From: SLQH01 sp964612995
GTDB lineage: Bacteria > Planctomycetota > UBA11346
Direction of reading: 5' to 3'
NCBI GenBank assembly: GCA_964612995.1
Contig: CAZTGE010000152.1
Coordinates: 1 to 9,527, forward strand
DNA length: 9,527 nt
Shown: in pieces, positions 6,982 through 9,527 of the stretch
Layout of the letters: every line of letters starts with the position of its first letter
How positions within the stretch are numbered: position 1 is the first letter of the stretch
Program-made: the position numbers and the translations under genes
Notes under the pieces: model-generated
What the model was told of the DNA's origin: nothing
Database searches by the model: none
What the model saw: only the letters and a program-made list of their open reading frames with translations

Positions 6982-7702
6982 GGCTGCACTCCACGACCGT
7001 TCCCTCCTCCGTGAACAGGACCCGATCGGCCAGGTCCCTGATCAGCCGCTGGCGATCGCAGGCCGTCTCGTCCGCCTGCCAGTCGACAGTCGCTTCGAGC
7101 CAGGCCCGCCACCAGGTGGGCCCGCGGTTGACCACCAGACGACCGGCCTCGGCCGCCTGCAAGAGCTCGGCAAGCAATTGGCGTTCCCGAATCGTGGGCA
7201 GGAGATGGTCGGCGGCGGAAAAGCGCTCCCTCGCCTGAGATCGGTCGGACCACGTGAGCTCTTGAGCTGCAATGTCTTGCGCCTCCACACCGGCCGGCCC
7301 CGGCCGGGCCAGCGCGAGCCGGCTGCGCCCCGGCGCGATGACGCACATGTCCCAGGCGCTGCAGCGATCGGCGAGCCGGGCGACGCTGGCCTGCAAGGTC
7401 TTCATCGCCACAGGCTTGGTGAGAAAATCGACACAGCCGAGGCGCAAGGCATCGACCGCATCGTCGAACGAGGCGTACCCGCTCATGACCACGAACGGCA
7501 CGCCCAGCTCGCGCGCCAGCTCCAGCCCGCCGCCATCGGGCAGCTTGAGATCGGTCACCAGGGCCGCCGGCGCGGTCGCCCGCGCGGCTTCGCGTCCGGC
7601 GGCCAGGCTCGCGGCCGCGGCGACCTCGTGGCCCCAGTTGTTCAGGGCGCGCGATACCGCAAACCGGATCGCGTCTTCATCTTCCACCAACAGCAGACGC
7701 AT
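6968..7702 (-). CDS. Response regulator with CheY-like receiver and unrecognised C-terminal domain
   Basis: Residues 1-115 of 244 are a complete receiver domain: acidic pocket VEDED (6-10), phosphoacceptor D51 in LVTDLKLPDGGG, the conserved Ser in VVMSGYAS (S74) and the Lys of FLTKPV (K96). Residues about 118-244 form a separate, mostly helical domain (ERQLLAELLQAAEAGRLVV, TWWRAWLEATVDW, RQRLIRDLADRVLF). It shows no helix-turn-helix, AAA+, GGDEF or methylesterase signature, so the output is unknown and likely protein-protein. It is the first gene of the operon and the natural partner of the PAS kinase at its far end. ATG at 7702 follows GGGAG by 4 nt; longer in-frame extensions upstream run through the divergent promoter region and are rejected. 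A sigma-54-type promoter lies about 40-57 nt upstream. Confidence 0.85.
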   Translation of the reverse strand: MRLLLVEDEDAIRFAVSRALNNWGHEVAAAASLAAGREAARATAPAALVTDLKLPDGGGLELARELGVPFVVMSGYASFDDAVDALRLGCVDFLTKPVAMKTLQASVARLADRCSAWDMCVIAPGRSRLALARPGPAGVEAQDIAAQELTWSDRSQARERFSAADHLLPTIRERQLLAELLQAAEAGRLVVNRGPTWWRAWLEATVDWQADETACDRQRLIRDLADRVLFTEEGTVVECSHAAG

Positions 7703-7726
7703 GGCACTCCCGTAGCACCCACTGTG

Positions 7727-7740
7727 CCCGAGCGCTCGGG
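7727..7740. promoter_or_regulatory. Perfect 14-bp palindrome at the predicted leftward start site
   Basis: CCCGAGCGCTCGGG reads the same on both strands. Its centre coincides with the +1 (about 7733) predicted from the leftward sigma-54 element, and it ends 24 nt before the response-regulator ATG. It could be an operator for a dimeric regulator or a small 5'-leader hairpin. The symmetry is seen directly; the role is inferred. Confidence 0.4.
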
Positions 7741-7743
7741 GCA

Positions 7744-7759
7744 TGCCAGGCATTTGCCA
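7744..7759 (-). promoter_or_regulatory. Sigma-54 (-24/-12) promoter for the leftward operon
   Basis: On the minus strand the bases read TGGCAAATGCCTGGCA. Compared with the consensus TGGCAC-G-N4-TTGC-W, the GG and GC dinucleotides are present at the required spacing (GG at positions 2-3, GC at 14-15) along with the flanking T, CA, T and A. With the GC at -13/-12, transcription would start near 7733, leaving a leader of about 31 nt before the response-regulator ATG. An enhancer-binding activator would be needed; none is encoded in this window. Confidence 0.6.
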
Positions 7760-7818
7760 CCCGACCCCCGCTCGACAGTGCCACCCGCTGCTGGTATAAC
7801 CGATCAGTTCGTCGCGTC

Positions 7819-7834
7819 TGGCATGACGATGGCT
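7819..7834 (+). promoter_or_regulatory. Sigma-54 (-24/-12) promoter for fliW-csrA
   Basis: The bases TGGCATGACGATGGCT match the sigma-54 consensus at ten of twelve defined positions, including the invariant GG and GC with correct spacing. Predicted start is near 7845, giving a leader of about 29 nt before the GTG of fliW. It shares its -12 variant (TGGC) with the leftward element, suggesting both respond to the same sigma-54 system. The promoter overlaps two in-frame ATG codons (7823 and 7829), which argues against those as fliW starts. Confidence 0.6.
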
Positions 7835-7873
7835 AATTGGACACGTCACCACCTGTTGTCTGCGGAGAACGCC

Positions 7874-8317
7874 GTGCGTCTGAAAACCGTGTTCGATGGC
7901 GAGATCGAGGTGCCGGATTCCCGGATCATCACCTTCGTCAGCCCGCTGGTCGGCTTCGATCATCTCGCCCGTTTCGTCATCTACCAACGCGATCACGGTC
8001 CGCTGTTCTGGCTGCAATCGGTCGACGATTGCGAGATCGCCTTCTGTGTCGTCGCCCCCTTTGCCGCCGGGATCGACCCGGAGATGAGCATCGACCCCGA
8101 CGACGCGGCCGCGATCCGCAGCCCGGGCGAAGGCGACATCGACGTCTACACCCTGGTGGTGCTCGATCGCGACCTGGACAAGGTCCGCACCAACCTGCGG
8201 GCGCCGATCCTCGTCGGCCGCCAGTCGAACCTCGCCACTCAGGTGATCCTCGACGACCCGGAGTTGCCGATCTGCTACCCGCTCAAGGCGGTGCTCACTG
8301 CCGCGGAGCAGGGCTGA
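7874..8317 (+). CDS. fliW: Flagellar assembly factor FliW
   Basis: FliW is a cytoplasmic protein that binds CsrA and is released when it binds flagellin, so that flagellin amount controls CsrA repression. The 147-residue product has the family hallmarks in order: GEIEV at 9-13, IITF then GFDHLARFVI (18-36), the near-invariant FWLQSVDD with AF (45-57), LVVLD (94-98), TNLRAPILV (106-114), QVILDD (123-128) and YPL (135-137). Length is typical (about 145-150 aa). GTG at 7874 is chosen because GGAG lies 6 nt upstream, the protein then begins VRLKTVFDGEIEV exactly as family members do, and the upstream ATG codons fall inside the predicted promoter. The stop overlaps the csrA start by one base (TGATG), coupling the two proteins that bind each other. 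Confidence 0.95.
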   Translation: MRLKTVFDGEIEVPDSRIITFVSPLVGFDHLARFVIYQRDHGPLFWLQSVDDCEIAFCVVAPFAAGIDPEMSIDPDDAAAIRSPGEGDIDVYTLVVLDRDLDKVRTNLRAPILVGRQSNLATQVILDDPELPICYPLKAVLTAAEQG

Positions 8318-8613
8318 TGCTGATCCTGACCCGCAAACCGGATCAGAGCGTGGTCATCCGCGGGGATGAACCGGGCAGCGAGATCGTGATCTCGGTGTGC
8401 GCGAGCGAGCGCAACGGTCAGGTCCGGCTGGGCATCACCGCACCCCGGCGCTATCGCATCTACCGCGGCGAGCTGCTCGACGAGGTGCGCCACAGCAATC
8501 GCAACGCCATGGCCGATCAAGCGGCCGCCGACCTGATCGCGGGGTTGCGCATCGGAACACGCACATCTGCCACAGCCCCGGGTGCCGATTCCGGCAAGGA
8601 GAAGCAAACGTGA
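8317..8613 (+). CDS. csrA: CsrA/RsmA carbon storage regulator, long form
   Basis: CsrA dimers bind GGA motifs in mRNA leaders and usually block ribosome entry; with FliW they control flagellin synthesis. The product begins MLILTRKPDQSVVI, retaining the RNA-contacting L4 and R6, and has NGQVRLGITAP (33-43) and an arginine at R50 equivalent to E. coli R44. Two features are unusual. It is 98 residues long, against 61 in E. coli, with small insertions near 15-32 (RGDEPGSEI, CASERNG) and a roughly 40-residue tail. The usual HREE segment reads YRGE, so the glutamate after the arginine is glycine. ATG at 8317 follows GGAG by 8 nt and overlaps the fliW stop. The end overlaps the next gene by 4 nt. 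Confidence 0.93.
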   Translation: MLILTRKPDQSVVIRGDEPGSEIVISVCASERNGQVRLGITAPRRYRIYRGELLDEVRHSNRNAMADQAAADLIAGLRIGTRTSATAPGADSGKEKQT

Positions 8614-9467
8614 GCATCACCCGGACCTCCTTCGAAGAGATCATCGACCGCATCCATACCGTCCCGTCGCTTCCCGAGGTGGTGACCCAGGTGGTGCGTC
8701 TGGTCAACGATCCCAAGTCCGACGCCTCGCAGATCAACGATATCATGTCCAAGGACCCGGGCATGGCGGCGAAGATCCTGCGCATGGTCAACTCGGTCTA
8801 CTACGGCTTGCAGGAACCGGTGCACAACCTCGAGCAGGCGATCATGATCCTCGGTTTCAAGACCATCCGTTCGATCGCACTGTCGATCTCGGTGATCAAT
8901 GCCTTCCAGCAGAAGGACGCCCAGTTCAACATGCGGCATTTCTGGATGCACTCGTCGGTCTGCGCCTGCATCGGCCGCCTGCTCGCCGGCAAGGCCCACG
9001 TCGAGGACCCAGAACTCGGTTTTGTGATCGGGCTGATCAAGGACATCGGCGTGCTGATCCTGGTCGAACATGCACCCGAAGAGACGCGCGGCATCATCGC
9101 CCTGGCCCGCGAGTACCGCCTCGACCTGCGCCAGGCGACGCGCAAGGTCATCGACACCGATCACGTCGAGATCGGGGCCTGGTTATGTGAACGCTGGGGC
9201 CTCGACCCGGTGATCATCGACACCGTACGCAACCAGCACGACATCGAGGCCGGCAGCGACCGCCGCCTGGTCGCGATCTGCATGTTCAGCGAATACCTCT
9301 GCGGCCTCAAGCGCCTGCGCATTCCCGGTCAGTGCAACGAACCGAAGCTCGACCCGCTGATCTGGCACCATCTCGGTTTCGACAAGACCGCGCTGGTCGA
9401 TGTGCTCTCGGTGATCAACGACGAGGTCGACAACGCCAAGCAGCTGCTGAACATGGCCCAGACCTGA
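8610..9467 (+). CDS. HDOD-domain signalling protein
   Basis: The 285-residue product is a stand-alone HDOD domain, a non-catalytic relative of HD phosphohydrolases used in signalling and often linked to motility, chemotaxis and c-di-GMP circuits. Typical blocks are LPSLP-like VPSLPEVV (18-25), the IMSKDPGMAAKILRMVNS segment (45-62), the AIMILGFKTIRSIAL helix (77-91), GLIKDIG (141-147) and the DHVEIGAWLCERWGLDP block (184-200) with a later NQHD (208-211). The HD dyad of GLLHDIG is GLIKDIG here: His is replaced by Lys, consistent with loss of metal-dependent catalysis. Start is GTG at 8610, 8 nt after AAGGAG, with a GTGA overlap with csrA; the longer in-frame extension lies over csrA and is rejected. 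Third gene of the fliW-csrA operon. Confidence 0.92.
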   Translation: MSITRTSFEEIIDRIHTVPSLPEVVTQVVRLVNDPKSDASQINDIMSKDPGMAAKILRMVNSVYYGLQEPVHNLEQAIMILGFKTIRSIALSISVINAFQQKDAQFNMRHFWMHSSVCACIGRLLAGKAHVEDPELGFVIGLIKDIGVLILVEHAPEETRGIIALAREYRLDLRQATRKVIDTDHVEIGAWLCERWGLDPVIIDTVRNQHDIEAGSDRRLVAICMFSEYLCGLKRLRIPGQCNEPKLDPLIWHHLGFDKTALVDVLSVINDEVDNAKQLLNMAQT

Positions 9468-9527
9468 AGCTTTTTTCAGAGGGGGCGCTGCCCCCTCGCG
9501 CCTTCGGCGCACACCCCCTCGCGCCTC
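9464..9527 (+). repeat. Tandem GC-rich hairpins after the fliW-csrA-HDOD operon
   Basis: Just after the HDOD stop codon are a six-T run (9471-9476), a perfect 8-bp stem GAGGGGGC-GCT-GCCCCCTC (9479-9497) and, immediately adjacent, GCGCC-TTC-GGCGC (9498-9510). They could end the rightward transcript, but the T-run precedes rather than follows the stems, so a canonical intrinsic terminator is not supported. The core GGGGCGCTGCCCC is identical to that at 240-252, placing them in the same extragenic repeat family as the left flank. Confidence 0.55.

Noticed and set aside
7768..7783. Third sigma-54-like element on the minus strand (TGGCACTGTCGAGCGG)
   Set aside because: The -24 half is perfect but the GC at -12 is one base too close, a spacing sigma-54 does not usually tolerate.
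6443..7873. Long N-terminal extension in frame with fliW
   Set aside because: Runs antisense through three genes and the promoter region; the FliW family match begins at 7874.
7703..8017. N-terminal extension of the response regulator to 8017
   Set aside because: Crosses the divergent promoters and fliW; the receiver domain begins at MRLLLVEDED at 7702 with a ribosome binding site.
9471..9497. Intrinsic terminator for the rightward operon
   Set aside because: The T-run precedes the stem rather than following it; kept only as a hairpin repeat.

Overview
The window is GC-rich, almost fully coding bacterial DNA from a Gram-negative (diderm), flagellated organism. Evidence for this is a fliW-csrA pair, two good sigma-54 (-24/-12) promoter matches, a FleS/FlrB-like soluble kinase, exported TPR proteins with signal peptides, and a protein that repeats the N-terminal motif of the flagellar switch protein FliM. 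The lineage cannot be fixed from sequence alone. The fliW/csrA pairing with GC-rich extragenic hairpins would suit a planctomycete or related PVC phylum, but this is a low-confidence guess.

Layout: (1) Positions 1-318 hold no convincing gene, only a cluster of small GC-rich hairpins and a long inverted repeat that touches the stop codon of the last leftward gene. (2) Positions 319-7702 are one tightly packed leftward operon. In transcription order it encodes a response regulator with an unknown C-terminal domain, a 95-aa STAS-like protein, a 624-aa single-pass membrane protein whose cytoplasmic half carries at least seven FliM-N-like motifs, a 703-aa exported STN-like/TPR protein, a 260-aa exported helical protein, a 122-aa helical protein resembling a flagellar export chaperone, and a soluble PAS histidine kinase. 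Neighbouring genes overlap (4 or 14 nt) or lie within about 20 nt. (3) Positions 7703-7873 are a 171-bp divergent control region with one sigma-54-type promoter facing each way and a perfect 14-bp palindrome at the predicted leftward start site. (4) Positions 7874-9467 are the rightward operon fliW-csrA-HDOD gene, each overlapping the next. (5) Positions 9468-9527 contain tandem hairpins of the same family as those at the left end.

How it may work together (inference): fliW-csrA couples flagellin level to translation. The leftward operon looks like an undescribed envelope-spanning signalling module. The kinase would phosphorylate a CheY-like receiver, several FliM-N-like motifs on the membrane protein could dock that receiver (as FliM docks CheY-P), and the C-terminal half of the membrane protein would meet the exported TPR proteins in the periplasm. 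Co-control with fliW-csrA by sigma-54 suggests a motility-related role, perhaps in flagellar assembly, placement or motor modulation. The multivalent FliM-N array is the most striking feature.
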